Assembly (NCBI GenBank): GCA_030272155.1
Contig: CP126194.1
Location: 6,439,501-6,503,500 of the forward strand
From: Tetradesmus obliquus
Lineage: Eukaryota; Chlorophyta; Chlorophyceae; Sphaeropleales; Scenedesmaceae
DNA: 64,000 nt
Reading direction: 5' to 3'
How positions within the stretch are numbered: position 1 is the stretch's first letter; each line of letters begins with the position of its first letter. Position numbers and translations under genes: made by a program. The notes under the pieces were generated by a model. The model ran no database searches. It was not told the DNA's origin and saw only the letters and a list, made by a program, of their open reading frames with translations. Below, one piece after another: positions 33,947 to 45,901 of this stretch.

Positions 33947-34778
33947 ATGAGCCATGAGGAGCAGCAGCAGCAGCCATGTGGCAGCCCCAAGGCCTGGCAG
34001 CGCTTCTACATGGGCTACAGGGAGCGCTTTGTTGATGACTGCTGGTGCGTTACAAGCAGGAGTGCGCTGCCAGTATTCTGGCGTTGTGCAGCAGCAACCG
34101 TTGGGCATGTACAGCTGTGCTGCCAGCACTCCAGTGTTGCCAGGTGGTCATGCCAGCACCAAAATCTGCCCATCAGCTGCTGTATAAGAAAGAGTTTAGA
34201 CACCCGCCGAGTCCTGAGGACCACATTGGATGCGTAACTGCGCATGTCAAGCAAAGCTGGGCCCGCAGACTGCTCGCTGTTCTGACAACAGTTATGGATG
34301 ATGCGCCTCACACAGCAAGCTCACCAGCACACTGCTGCATCTGTTACTTGCCGGTGCACTCTCACTCGCAGCAGCTCATTCATTCACTCACTCATTCATT
34401 CATTCATTCATTCATTCATTCATTCATTCATTCATTCATTCATTCATTCATTCATTCATTCATTCATTCATTCATTCATTCATTCATTCATTCACTCGCA
34501 GCATTGAGCTGGCAAATGGCAAGGTAGTCAGGCTGGTGCAGGCTCCCAGCGCCAACAGCAGCAAGTCTAAGAAGCAGCAGCAGCAGCTAGACAAAAACGC
34601 AGACCCAGCCCTAACAGGATGCACCGTATGGGACGGTGCTGTGGTGCTGTCACAGTACCTGACAGCTCCTGGGAGTCCTGTGCTTGCTGCTGCAGCAGCA
34701 GCAGTCGCAGCCGCCTCCGCAGCAGCAGCAGCAGCAGGGGATTTTGCATGCTCAGAGGGTGCCTGTGTCCCCACCAAA

Positions 34779-34825
<47 letters not shown>

Positions 34826-36292
34826 AGTAAGCCTGGAGCTAGGGGCTGGTACAGGTGCAGTGTCTCTCAGCCTGCTGGCAGCTGGTGCCGTGCACCGAGC
34901 CGTCATAACAGACATTCCAGACATGACGGCTCACCTGCAGTCTAATGTTCAGCACAATGCAGCACTCTTCAACCCTGCGAGGGCAGTAGTGAAGCCTCTG
35001 CGGTGGGGAGAAGCAGCAGATGTGAAGGCCCTGGCACCGCTAGGCCCTCCATTCAAGCTGATCGTTGGGAGTGACCTTGTGTACTACTCTTACAGCGAGG
35101 CAACGCCGCACTCGCGGCTGCTGCTGCTGGCCCTGCAGCAGCTGGCGGGGCCTGAGAGCCAAATATATTTGGCGCTCAGCTTGCATCACAACCCGCAAGG
35201 TGAGTGGGGCAGCAAGAATCTCATATTTTTACTTCATTTGTAAAGGTGTTTTTTGGCACTGTAGCGGCTGGCGGGGCCTGAGAGTCAGATATATTTGGCG
35301 CTCAGCTTGCATCACAACCCGCAAGGTGAGGGGGGCAGCAAAAACTTCTTCTTTTTGCTTCGTCTATAAAGGTGTCTGTTGGCGCTGCAGCGGCTGGCAA
35401 GGCTTGACAGTCAGATGTATCTGGCGCTTGGCCTGCATCACAACTCACAAGGTGAGGGGGCTGCAGAAAGATGTTAGTTGGCGCTGCAGCAACTGGCAGG
35501 GCCTGAGAGTCAAATCTACTTGGCGCTCAGCTTGCATCACAACCCGCAAGGTGAGTGGGGCAGCAACAATTTCATCTTCCTACTTCATTTGTAAAGGTGT
35601 TTATTGGCGCTGTAGCGGCTGGCAGGGCGCGACAGTCAGATGTACCCGCTTGGCTTGCATCACAACTCACAAGGTGAGGGGGCTGCAGAAAGATGTTAGT
35701 TGGCGCTGCAGCAGCTGCCGGGGCCTGACAGCCAGATCTGCCTGGCGCTCAGCTTGCATCACAACCCGCAAGGTGAGCAGCAGCAGAGATTGTGAGGCGC
35801 GAGGTATGGTGACGGTTTACATCAGTGAACACACATGCTTGCGCAAGCGTGCTCCGGCTCATGCAGCGCGTGACTTATGCATGCTTTTGCTGCTGCTGTG
35901 GCCATTCACACTGGGCAAAACATCATGATGCAGAGGTTGAGAGCTTTCTGCGCTGGGCCCAGGAGGTGTAGAGGTGTAGCTTTACCCTTCACATGTAAAA
36001 GGACGAGTGACATGTCTGTTGCCCCAGCTGCCGCAGCACAGTAATCACGCACGCTCCTGCTGCTGCTGCTGCTGCTGCCCCCACTGCATGCCGATCCACT
36101 GCAGAGGTTGAGAACTTCCTGCGCTGGGCCGAGGAGGTGTGGGGCTTCAGCGTGCAGCGCATACAGCAGCAGATCCCTGCAGAGTACAGGGTGGCTGATG
36201 TGCTGGTGGTGCGGCTGCAGCTGCTGGATGCTGGCGCAGCAGCAGCGGCTGCTGCACAGGCACGCGCCGGCACACTGGCCCGTGGCTACTGA
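33947..36292 (+). CDS. METTL21-type (Methyltransf_16) SAM-dependent methyltransferase
   Basis: Exons 33947-34044, 34502-35199, 36105-36292 (327 aa). Exon 2 holds GCTVWDGAVVLSQYL, the SAM-binding LELGAGTGAVSLSLLAAGA (motif I), VITDIPDM and GSDLVYYS, the usual D-x-V-Y post-I/II signature. Exon 3 supplies the C-terminal EVENFLRWAEEVWGFSVQRI, followed by a short A-rich tail and TGA. Family members methylate lysines on proteins such as chaperones; the substrate here is unknown. Two low-complexity inserts (poly-A/S, poly-Q) precede motif I. Exon 1 is the weakest part; it joins in phase 2 across an intron ending in a CATT microsatellite. Confidence 0.8.
34393..34492 (+). repeat. (CATT)25 microsatellite at a 3' splice site
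   Basis: Twenty-five perfect CATT units end 9 bases before exon 2 of the methyltransferase (CACTCGCAG acceptor). An earlier CTCACTCGCAG occurs at 34361-34371, so the tract sits between two copies of the same acceptor-like sequence. Confidence 0.97.
35253..35780 (+). repeat. Five tandem copies of methyltransferase exon 2 3' end plus donor
   Basis: The exon end (LAGPESQIYLALSLHHNPQ) with its GTGAG donor at 35199 is repeated with donors after 35325, 35451, 35550, 35673 and 35772. Steps are 126, 126, 99, 123 and 99 bp, alternating between two unit lengths. An out-of-frame ORF runs through the whole array. Confidence 0.95.
35931..35975 (+). repeat. Copy of methyltransferase exon 3 5' end with premature stop
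   Basis: Repeats the exon 3 start (CAG then EVESFLRWAQEV) about 175 bp upstream of the true acceptor (exon start 36105), but reaches TAG after twelve codons. Use of this acceptor would truncate the protein. Confidence 0.8.
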
Positions 36293-37072
36293 GCAGCAGG
36301 CGGTGGAGGGCATGAGGAGAGGCGTGTGCAGCAGCTCGTGCAACGGCTACATAGTATGCTGGTATACCATTGAGCTGCGTGTGCGGCACGTGCCTCCAGT
36401 GGCGTCTTTTAGCCGGGCATGTCAGCAGTACTGCACAAGCAGCACAGCAGCAGCAGCAGCAGCAGCAGCAGGAGGAGGTGCATCCGTATTTGGAGGGGTG
36501 TATGTGTATACACAGCACAACCAGGCGCTGCACAAGTGCCATATTAGAGAGGAGCTTCATGTTGTCAAGCATTGATGTGATTGGGGGTGATGCGGAAGTT
36601 TCCTCACACAGGGCCGTTGACCCTGGTCATGTTGCACATAATGCACTTGATCTCAGCTTTTCATCACAATCTGTGCAGCATCTCACTTTGTAAGACTACT
36701 TCACGCTGCAAAACTGCGCGGCCTTTCGCTGCAGTGACGTACGGGAGTTTGACGACTCGAGAAACACAGATCGGCTTGATCATCGCCAGGAACACACCAT
36801 AGCTATTATATAACCCGCCATAATACTGTGAAATATCATATGGAGCGCCCGGTAAGGACCTCTGGTCAGAAGCACACAACCAGTCTGCCTGCACCACTGC
36901 CAACTTCCTGTGCCGTTATGCCATGCTTCTGAGGCGTGTGTATTGCTGCTGTCCGTGCATACAAATGCGAAGTTGACTCCTTCTGCGTGTAATGGCAGGT
37001 GCTGCAGCAGCATGCAAGCATGCCACTGGCAAAGTTTGCTGCAGCCTGCATCCAGTACACAGCCCCAGATGA
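36293..37072. other. Methyltransferase 3'UTR and transporter upstream region
   Basis: A TGTAA at 36689-36693 suggests a 400-nt 3'UTR for the methyltransferase. The rest should contain the promoter and 5'UTR of the next gene; no conserved ORF seen. Confidence 0.45.
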
Positions 37073-40000
37073 ATGCTGCCTGTACTGTGGTGGGGCCTGC
37101 AATTCACTGCCCTGCAGGTTAGGTCATCCCCTCAGGTGGACTTAAACCTAGCCAGCCCAACAGGCCTTCTCGGGCCAGTGTCAGCTGATGCTGCACTGAG
37201 CAAACTAGCAGCAGCGCAGCCAGCCGTGCTGCGCCACGCTGACAGCAGCAGCGGGCTGCATGAGCACGAACAGCAGCAGCACGGCCAACATGTTGCTGCA
37301 GTCAAACACGTTGCTGGGCAGCCCTTTGAGAAGCGGTCGCTGGTGCTGTCGCCGGCAGAGAGATATGCTGAGATTGTGCATCATGGTGAGCTGTGCTGGA
37401 TGGTGGCGTATCCGCCGGCGCCAATCATATGACAGAGCACACTACGTCAGTCTCACAACAGAAAAGCGCGCAGCCTGTGTCCTACTCAGGATGTGAAGCG
37501 CGCCTGGTGACCAGTTGCAGCCTACCCAGGGACACATCAATGCTGGTTTATGTTTCAGATGTTGCCGCTGTCAGCATTGATATTATTATGAGCACGTCCA
37601 AAGGTCGCCTTGTGCCTGACAGGCCTGCTGCTGCTGCTGCTGCTGCCGTTCTGGCCGGCTGGCAGGTGCGGTCAAAGCTACTTTCCCCTGGCACAAGCTG
37701 GCGCTGCTGGCCATTGCAGCCGGCTGCTACTGCGGCTTCGGTTTCACGCTGTGCCTAATCGTGGGAGGCAATGCACCAAAGTGAGCATGGTCTGCTGCCA
37801 TACCTGGCAGCGTTGTTTGCATGCACCAATGATGCAGATGCCGCAGCTTTGATGCAGACGTATGCACGCGGGGTACTTCACCCAAACGTGTAGTAATCGT
37901 TGCGTCCGTGTAGGATGCAGTCTGTCGGCGCCAGAGCCAGCTTCAGTCCTGCCTGCATGTTGTAAAATGCAAACTCTCCCTTTACAACAGGTGCTGTGTC
38001 ATGGCAGTGTCAGGCTGGTGCTCAGCTGCCTTCACAGGGCAAGCAAGCCATGATAGAGATTGAAACAAAAACCTACCAGGCCTTCACATGATGCTCAGAC
38101 GCGTTTTGAACTTGCACCCAGCCCCCTGGTGCTGCTTGCTGCTTTGACCTCCCGTGTTTAAACGTGAACATGGTGCTGGCTGCTTGTGTGTATCCCAGGC
38201 AATGGCTGGAGGACTCTCCTGGGCTGTTCAGCCTGCTGTTTGGGGCGGTGGGTGAGTGGCCGGAGCAGCAGCAGCAGCAGCAGCAGCCTGCCAGGCCATT
38301 GAAACGCCCGCTGTGCTGTTATTGTTGGCATGCATTCAGGCGCCTGAGGTCTCAGACAAAGGGTGTGCAGCTTGCGCCAGCCTGAGCAAGATATGCTGCT
38401 CGCTCAACGGGCCTGCAGAGTGCACCTCTTGAGGCAATTATATGATTCATACAGCTCCCATCAGTGGTTGCACAGTCACTCCGCTTCCATGCATAGGGAG
38501 CAGCAGCTGCACAAGGAAAGCTTGCACATTTCAGCTGAAATGTGCTTGTGGCACGATGACAATGCTGCCGCAGGCTTCCCCTTCTCCTTCACCATCATCC
38601 TGGTGTGCGGCGCCGAGCTGTGAGTGACGCACTGCAGCAGCTGCAGCAGTCGATGCGCACCCACATGGTTGTGGTTTGTTTACAGATACATGCACAGCTG
38701 CTGTAGCTGCTATGAGAGTGTGCCCGGTATCAGGCAGGACACACCACCACCTGTGCACATTTGATGCAACTCTGTTGCTGCCTTCACAGCCAGTGCTGCA
38801 CTCCCTGGTGCCAGTCATTTAAGTTTACAGAGCAGCATGCACACTCGGTGTGCACCAATAATTGGCTGTTGTCACACTCCAGAAACTCAACTTCAGAGCA
38901 AACAGACTCAATGCAGTATATGTTCCTGCGCTGCCCCTGCAGCTACACCAGCATGTGTGCCTACATGATGGCTGCCTGGTGGCTTGCTGTTGACATGCCC
39001 AAGCAGCTTCAATCTAGTAGCTGAACTCTGCATGAACTAAACAGCATGCTCCTTGTGCTGCTGCTGCTGCTGCAGCTACACCAGCATGTGCGCTTACATG
39101 ATGGCTGCCTGGTGGGAGCGCAAGGTGACCATGCGCACCTGCCTGCGCATGTGGGCGCTGTCCTGGCTGTGGAACTTTGTGGGCTGTGCAATCTTCGTGG
39201 GCCTTATGTACGCCAGCGGGCTGTACCACCATAAGGACTGGTACATCAAGCTGCTGGCAGTAAAGAAGGTGTCGTACAGCTGGGGGGCAACGCTGGTGCG
39301 AGGCATCTTTGCCAACTGGTGAGCTGCAAATCTAGCACAATTTCAAGATAGATGTAGATGGCTGTCAAACACCCCGCTGGCCATGGGCAGCAGCCCTGTA
39401 GATCAAAGCAAGGTGGATGCAATGTGAACAGTCTCAGCCACTACATGTCAGCAACTCTGTGCGCCCTCCTAGGCAGGCGCTTGAGAGGGACAGGTCTGGC
39501 AGTGAAGAAGGTGTCGTACAGCCGGGGCCCACACTGGTGCGCAACATCTTTGGAAACTGGTGAGCGGCAGCTGTTGCCAATAACTCATGTGTATGTCCTC
39601 AAATGCAGATGTGTTGCCGGCTGTCAGACAGCTTGTTGAGCAGCAGCCCTGTGCAATGACCCGAGGTAGCTGCAAACTGAACATCTCACAGCCGCCGACT
39701 TGTGAATTTGCAGTCTGTGAGGAGAGTGAGCAGCACCTGTGTAACATGAGCGCCCCCGCTGCTGACGCGTGCTGCAGGCTGGTGTGTGTCGCCACCTGGC
39801 AGGCCAATGCTGCACAAGACCTGACAGGCAAAGCTGTCGCCATATGGTGAGCGCAAATGCAACTGCATTGGTATGTCCTGTACTGCGGCAGCATGGGTAC
39901 TGTGCCATCGGTTGTGTGGAAAAGAGGCAGGTATGCTAGTCAATAGCAGGGACAGTTGGCATGGGCCATACTAGCAGCTATGTAGACAAACTCATTGCAA

Positions 40001-41045
40001 TGCTGGGCTCCTCCTGGCTGTTCTGCTGCATCCACTTGTTGGATGCAGGCCAGCGGTCTCCGTCTGCCACACAGTGTGCCCAATATCATGCGCAAGCTGT
40101 TTGTCCACAGTTGCTCTGCCCACTCTGAGGAACGTCATTTTCAGACATGGTGCAGACCGGCACAGAGCGGGTCAGACATGGTTCAGACTGCCTTGTTCAG
40201 GCGCCTTGTATAAACCCTGCAAGGCAGACTGCCCCAACTCCGCCTTTGCCATGCTGGGCTTCAAGCACTGCATCGCACACCAGTTCTTGTTTGAAGTGAA
40301 GAACCCTTGCCTTGCTGCTCTGTGTCGTTTGCTGTGTTTGAATTCCTGCAATGCAGGCTGCCCATCTCCGGCTTTGCCATGCTGGGCTTCGAGCACTGCA
40401 TTGCCACCAATTGTTGGTCTAAGCCAAGGACCCTTGCCCTGCTGCTCTGCGTTATTTGCTGCGGATGATCCCTGCAATGCAGGCTGCCAATCCCTGCCTT
40501 GGCCATGCTGGGGCCGTGACATCATGCACTGGATGTTTCACCTGACAGCTGCTCTGCTGCCTCTGGCTTGCAATGCAGGCTGCCCATCTCCACCTTTGCC
40601 ATGCTGGGCTTTGAGCATTGCATTGCCACCAATTGTTGGTCTAAGCCAAGAACCCTTGCCCTGCTGCTCTGTGTCGTTTTCTGTGTCTGAATCCCTGCAA
40701 TGCAGGCTGCCCATATCAGCCTTTGCCATGCTGGGCTTCGAGCATTGCATTGCCAACCAGTTCCTGATCCCCATGGGCATTGCGCTAGGAGCCCCAGTCA
40801 GCGCACGGCAGTTTGTGGTATCAAACCTCATCCCAGCAACCATCGGCAACTGGATCGGCGGCGCAATCTGCATGGCCACGGTGTATGCATGGGTGTATGG
40901 CAGCCCACCGCAGCAGCTGGCGGCCTGGTGGGAGCAGCGGAGGCACAGGCACGGGCTGCAGAGCGATGCTGTGGCGGTGGTGACGGAGCCAAACAACAGG
41001 GGGCAAGGGAGGGAAGCCGTAAAGGGAGGAGTGAGGGAGCTTTGA
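37073..41045 (+). CDS. Formate/nitrite transporter (FNT/NAR1 family)
   Basis: Seven exons: 37073-37385, 37666-37780, 38199-38251, 38574-38619, 39076-39318, 39778-39846, 40706-41045, in phase throughout (392 aa). After an N-terminal extension, FNT features follow: SPAERYAEIV, KLALLAIAAGCYCGFGFTL, SPGLFSLLFGAVGFPFSF, ILVCGAEL, NWLVCVATW, then FAMLGFEHCIANQFLIPMG and NLIPATIGNWIGGA. FNT proteins form pentameric channels for formate, nitrite or related anions; algal NAR1 members move nitrite or bicarbonate at plastid or plasma membranes. Substrate and membrane cannot be told from sequence. The family Pro-Gly and GFEH positions are intact. Several exons are tiny (46, 53 and 69 nt). The start is tentative; an upstream exon could add a transit peptide. 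Confidence 0.9.
38935..38988 (+). repeat. Copy of transporter exon 5 5' end plus acceptor
   Basis: Repeats CAG then YTSMCAYMMAAWW, with its boundary at 38943, 133 bp before the true exon start (39076). Confidence 0.9.
39495..39562 (+). repeat. Copy of transporter exon 5 3' end plus donor
   Basis: Repeats the AVKKVSYS to FxNW end with its GTGAGC donor at 39559, 241 bp from the true donor (39318). A one-base deletion shifts its frame. Confidence 0.88.
40225..40640 (+). repeat. Four tandem copies of transporter exon 7 5' end plus acceptor
   Basis: Copies of CAATGCAG followed by the LPISAFAMLGFEHCIA coding start have boundaries at 40228, 40357, 40483 and 40579, ahead of the true 40706. Steps are 129, 126, 96 and 127 bp. 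Confidence 0.95.
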
Positions 41046-42787
41046 GCTGTCTAGTTGAGATGGATACATTTGCGCACATCATATGTGTGTAGCAGGGGCA
41101 AGGTAGGGAAGCCTTGAAGGAGGGAGGCAGGCATACACTGGTGCAGGGCTAAGCGATGCACTAGAGCGGTATTCTGCAGCCATCGGCACCAACACCTGCA
41201 CTGATCGCAATGACGCCATCACAGCTGATCACTTGGGGGTGACTGACAGCCATTAACATATAACATCTGCATTGACCGCACTGGCGCTACTGCTGCAGCG
41301 TCATGCCATTGTTTGGGAGGGGCTGAGCGTTGTCAGCGTAACATTATTGTTGCTGTTGTTGTTGAGCATGAGTGGTGAATGATGGCATACAGCGTTTGTT
41401 TCGGGAACAGCAGTAAGGCCTATACATGTGTACACACTATTGTTGCAAGATGCACTGCACTGGCAGCCCATAAAGTTGCACGCAGCATGTCTGATTCTAG
41501 CAGCAGACAACCACACACACTGGCCCAGAAAGCAAGCACAGAAGTGACTGCCGCCAGCAAGCAGCTGCTGGAACTGCCCCCTGCACAGTTAACTGTAACG
41601 TACGATCAGCAAGCTGTGCGTGCTGCCACAACACCAAGTCAGCCTAGTGCTGAGTTGCATTGACATTATGGGTTCAGTGTTGCACTATGACCTCACTACT
41701 TCGATGTATGTGTGACACAAGGTCACGCAACTGGTTGGATGCCTTGCCTGCATGCATGTGTTTCAAGGTGGGCTTAGGGTGGGCTCATTTGGACGCAGCA
41801 GCGTGGTTCAACTTCCTCTGTTGGTAAAACTGTGTTGCAATTTGTGCAAAAAGACAGTGCTGCTAGCAGGGCTGCAGCGGTCAACAAACTGGCAGAGTAT
41901 GCTTGCCTAGGTAAACAGCATGCACGCAATTGCACCTGTCCTTGATTTCACTCTGGCCGTACCATGTTGGTGATTAGTCCTCGCGCCTAAAGTGCTCAAA
42001 GTGGCCATTTGGCGCCCATGGACGCACAACGCGTCGCCCCTCCTGCCCAAATGCTGTTATCACTACACTAGGCCGTGTTGAGGACATTCCCGCAGCGACA
42101 AGAGCCAGCGTAGCAGTACCACTTGTATCTTAGTGCAGTGGGCGAGCGTCACGCCGTCAATCTTTCTGTGCTGCGGTTGCACCATCTCCGAATTGTAGGG
42201 GTGGCACACCGCACCCAAACCCTATCGTGGCTCAAGTTACATGGGGACCCCCCTCCAGTTACAGAGCAGCCTCCCCCCGCCCCGGGACGCACGTCCCCTC
42301 TCCACAACCCCACGGCATCCCCCCCCTCCCCGAGCCTCAACCCCATTGCCCCAACCCCGACACTCCCAAAGAGGGTGTCCCTTCGGAAGTTACACAGGTA
42401 AGTCAGCCGTTTGAATAGCCAATGACAGGCTCTTTAGGCAAAGAGAAACCAAAAACCTGATCAAAGCCAGGACCATCGGTCCTTTAGCCTTTCAACAATC
42501 AACTCTCCCAGTCACAGGCGGGCACCGCTGGCAGCGGCGCACAAACAGCACAACTCTGCATCACAGCAGCGACCAGCCGCCTGCTGCTTCATACTAGCCA
42601 TGCTACAAGGTGCCAGATGAATCAGCTTACATGCGTATTAACATCCGAAATTCTTTCCGGCAGGGTGTGAGCGCCTTGGACGCATGCCAAGTCAGCAGCA
42701 GCTGTGCACTTGCATGCATGCTTGTGCCGCCTCCAACCATCTGTGGATTGAATCAAGCAAGTCAATCTTCTCAAAATGATTACAGCC
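41046..42787. other. Convergent 3' region of transporter and MYND genes
   Basis: A plus TGTAA at 41594-41598 suggests a 550-nt transporter 3'UTR. Minus-strand signals occur near 42236 and 42390. A C-rich block at about 42240-42370 (open, Pro-rich on plus) differs in composition from its surroundings. A 60-70 bp segment at about 42684-42745 is a degenerate copy of the end of the MYND coding region (about 42805-42865). Confidence 0.45.
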
Positions 42788-45562
42788 TCAGAGCAAAGGT
42801 ATGCATGTCAGACCAGCAGCCGCCATGCACTTGCAAGCAGGCTTGTGCCGCTTCCAGTCATTTGTCTGACACGCCGCACTGCAGTAGCTGCACTTGCAGC
42901 GTGCACAGCGCTTGCTGGCAGCTGCGGCCTCGCTGACACGAGCCAGGCTCGCACAGTCCGGGTTGTTGCACACCAGCGGCAGCGGCGCAGCAGCCACAAG
43001 CACCCTGCAGACCTCCAAGGCATCGCTATACTGCTGCTGGGTTTGCTGCCTGTCCTGGTTACTGCCGCTGCCATCTGCGCTCCAGCTCTGCACATCATCA
43101 CGCCAGCCAGGCCACTTGGCATCGAACGCTGCCACAGCTGCTGCACAGCGCGGGCTGCACTGATGCAGCTGCAGCAGGTAGCCCCAGCTGACCTGCTGGA
43201 TGCTGCTGCTGGGGTGCCCAGGCCTGCTACCGCCGCTGCTGCTGCTGCTGCTGAAGGCAGCTGGAGCTTCTGCCTTTGCTGCAGCTGCTGTGGCAGCCCC
43301 TGCTGCTGCTCCTGTCACTGCCTGTGGCGCTGAGCCAGCTCCACATTCAAATGCAAGCAGCACCTGCAGCATGGCCCGCAGCATGCGGGTCTGCCAGGTA
43401 TGCCACTCATCATCTGGTGCATCTGGCGTTGGGCTGCTGCTGCTGGACTCAAAATGGTGGACAAAGAATGAAGCATCTCCCTGCTCTAGCGCCCAACTGG
43501 TCTTGTACTGCGGGCGTGCCATGATGCACCTGAACAGCAGCTGGGGCCCTACTGCCTTCATGGCATCTGCTAGCTGCACCAGGCTGCGAGCAGCAACCAC
43601 AGACAGCAGGGCCATGCTTGCAGCGGCCTGGCTGCTGCCGCTGCCGCTGCCACTGCTGCTGCCGCTGCTGCTGCCGCTGCCGCTGTTGCCAGCAGTATAG
43701 CAAGCACCACCGCGCTGTGATGCACTGAGGAGGACAGCAGCTAGTCTGTTCTGCAGCACATGAGACGTCCACATGAGAGCAGACGGAAAGTTTGCTGCTG
43801 CTGCAGGCAAGGCAGCCTGCCCTGCCTGGCCCAGTGCCAGTACTGCTGCCCTCGTTAGCTGCACTGCACGCTTGGTGAAGCTTGCTATCGCTGAAGCAAG
43901 GCCTGCCGCTGCTGCTGTGTTGTGCAGCGCCCCTGCTGGCCTCTTACTGGAGCCCAGCACTGCAACTGCCGCGTGTGCAAGCACCTCAATCGCTGCCGCC
44001 ATATCTGCTGCCGTCAGCACTGGTGAGCGCACGTAACAGTCAACGAGGGCTGTGAAGGCCTCTGGGTGTGCTGCTGCCAGCCTGAACAGCGATGTTGCCT
44101 CCAGATCTGCCGCAGGCGGAGCGTGGGAAAGACAAAAGACAGGTGCACACTTTCTTTCAGAAATTCAGGTGATATGTCCAATGCTAGTGATATCACAGAA
44201 CCTCAGGTGACATGTCCGATGCTAGTCATATCGCAAAGCTGCCCATGGGCTGGCAGGCAAGCAGAGCTGCTGAGTTGCAAGCAGCATGCGCATCTTGCAG
44301 ACAAGGCATTGATGTGCTGGCGCAGACGGACACAGGCACTTGGCAAAGCTGTGACAAAATTGAAAACAAACAGAAAGTTATAAGACACAGCTAGCAGGTT
44401 GACCAGCAAGCGCACGAAGGTTATGGACCACCTGCCACCTGCCACAGAACAGTCTAAGTTGTTGAGCACCTGCTGCGTTTCATCAGCTGACGCTGGCAGC
44501 ACAGGTCCACTTCCAAGTGTAAATTTGAAACTTCATCACCTAAAGCTTGCGGGACATCTCCATCCTAGATGGCAACATCAATCTGAGTTCACTGAAAGAC
44601 AGGCAATCTCATCACCTGATGCTGGCCGCACAAGCCCTGGTCCTGTTAGGCCAGGTGCAGCAGCCCTGAGAGCCAACAACTGCTGGCCCATGAAACCATC
44701 AGATTTGATTGGCCTGCTAGGCCAGGCTGCAGCAGCATGTGCTGCAGAGGCCCTCAAAGGGTCGTCAGCTGCAGTCAGCTGCAGCTGCTGCAGTGGTGCT
44801 GCCAGCGCCTGCAGCAGCTGCTGCCCTGCCTGCTGCAGCACCTCAGGCGGCAGGCAACTGGCACCAGCCTGCAGGACTGCTTTCAGCTGCCTGTGCTGCA
44901 GCGAGGTGCTTGTCAGCAGCAAGCGCATTGAGGCGTCTGCATCTGGTGTCGCCATGCGCTGCTGCCGCTGCCGCTGCACGTCCCCTGCAGCCAGCAGCTG
45001 CAGCTCCAGCAGCAGGCGCGCAGCAGCTGCCGACAGCAGCGGGGCATAGCCATCTGCTGCCAAGCTGTCCCGCTGCATGCAAATGCCATCCATGATGGAC
45101 TCCAATGCAGCTGCCTGCTTCTGAGCCTGTCCAACAACAGCATGACGTGTGCCAGCCGCGCCACTGCAGAAAGTATCGGCCAGTACCTGGACTGATGCAT
45201 ATAGGAAAGCCTGCCCACCCGGAAGAAGCTGCAGCATGTCAGGGTGCTGGTGGAAGGCAGGGATGGGCAGCAGGTCTGCACGCAGCTGCTGCTTGCTGCT
45301 CTGCCCTAGCTGCTGCTGCTGCTGCTGCTGCTGCATCTCAGTGTGCTGCTGGTGCAGCACCGATGTGTAGGCTGTCACTGACTGCAGCACTAGCTGTGCA
45401 ACTGCAGGCTCGCGCAGCAAGCTGACAGCAGGAGCCCCTGCTGCTGCGCCTAGCCGCTTTTTGGCAACCAGATAGCTCAGCTGGTAGACAAAATCTCCAC
45501 AAGCAAGCGGCAGCTTGCTGTACTCAACCACACATCGTCACGGCTGCTGTGGTCCGCTGCTG

Positions 45563-45602
<40 letters not shown>

Positions 45603-45858
45603 GCCTGTGGCAAGCAGCCTGCTGTAGCACTGCAGCTGCCGCAGCAGCGGCAGCGCTGCTTGCACCAGGGTAGGCACCTCCGAGGGCACATCAAGCATCA
45701 CATTGGTCCAAATGTTGGGCATTATCAGCAGCACTCGAAACAACTTCAGCAGCGCCTGCAATGCACCTTGATGAGCTTGTGATTGCTGCTGCTGCTGCAG
45801 CTGCTGCAGCAGCTGCTGTGCAAGCTCAATCCAGCTGGCAAGCACACCTACAAAACAT

Positions 45859-45901
<43 letters not shown>

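Noticed and set aside
35065-35928. 287-codon ORF on plus in the methyltransferase region
   Set aside because: Out of frame with the conserved exon; it is open only because the same exon end is repeated six times.
42123-42401. Pro-rich 92-codon ORF as a gene
   Set aside because: Composition-driven, no start context or homologous motif; kept only as a compositional oddity.
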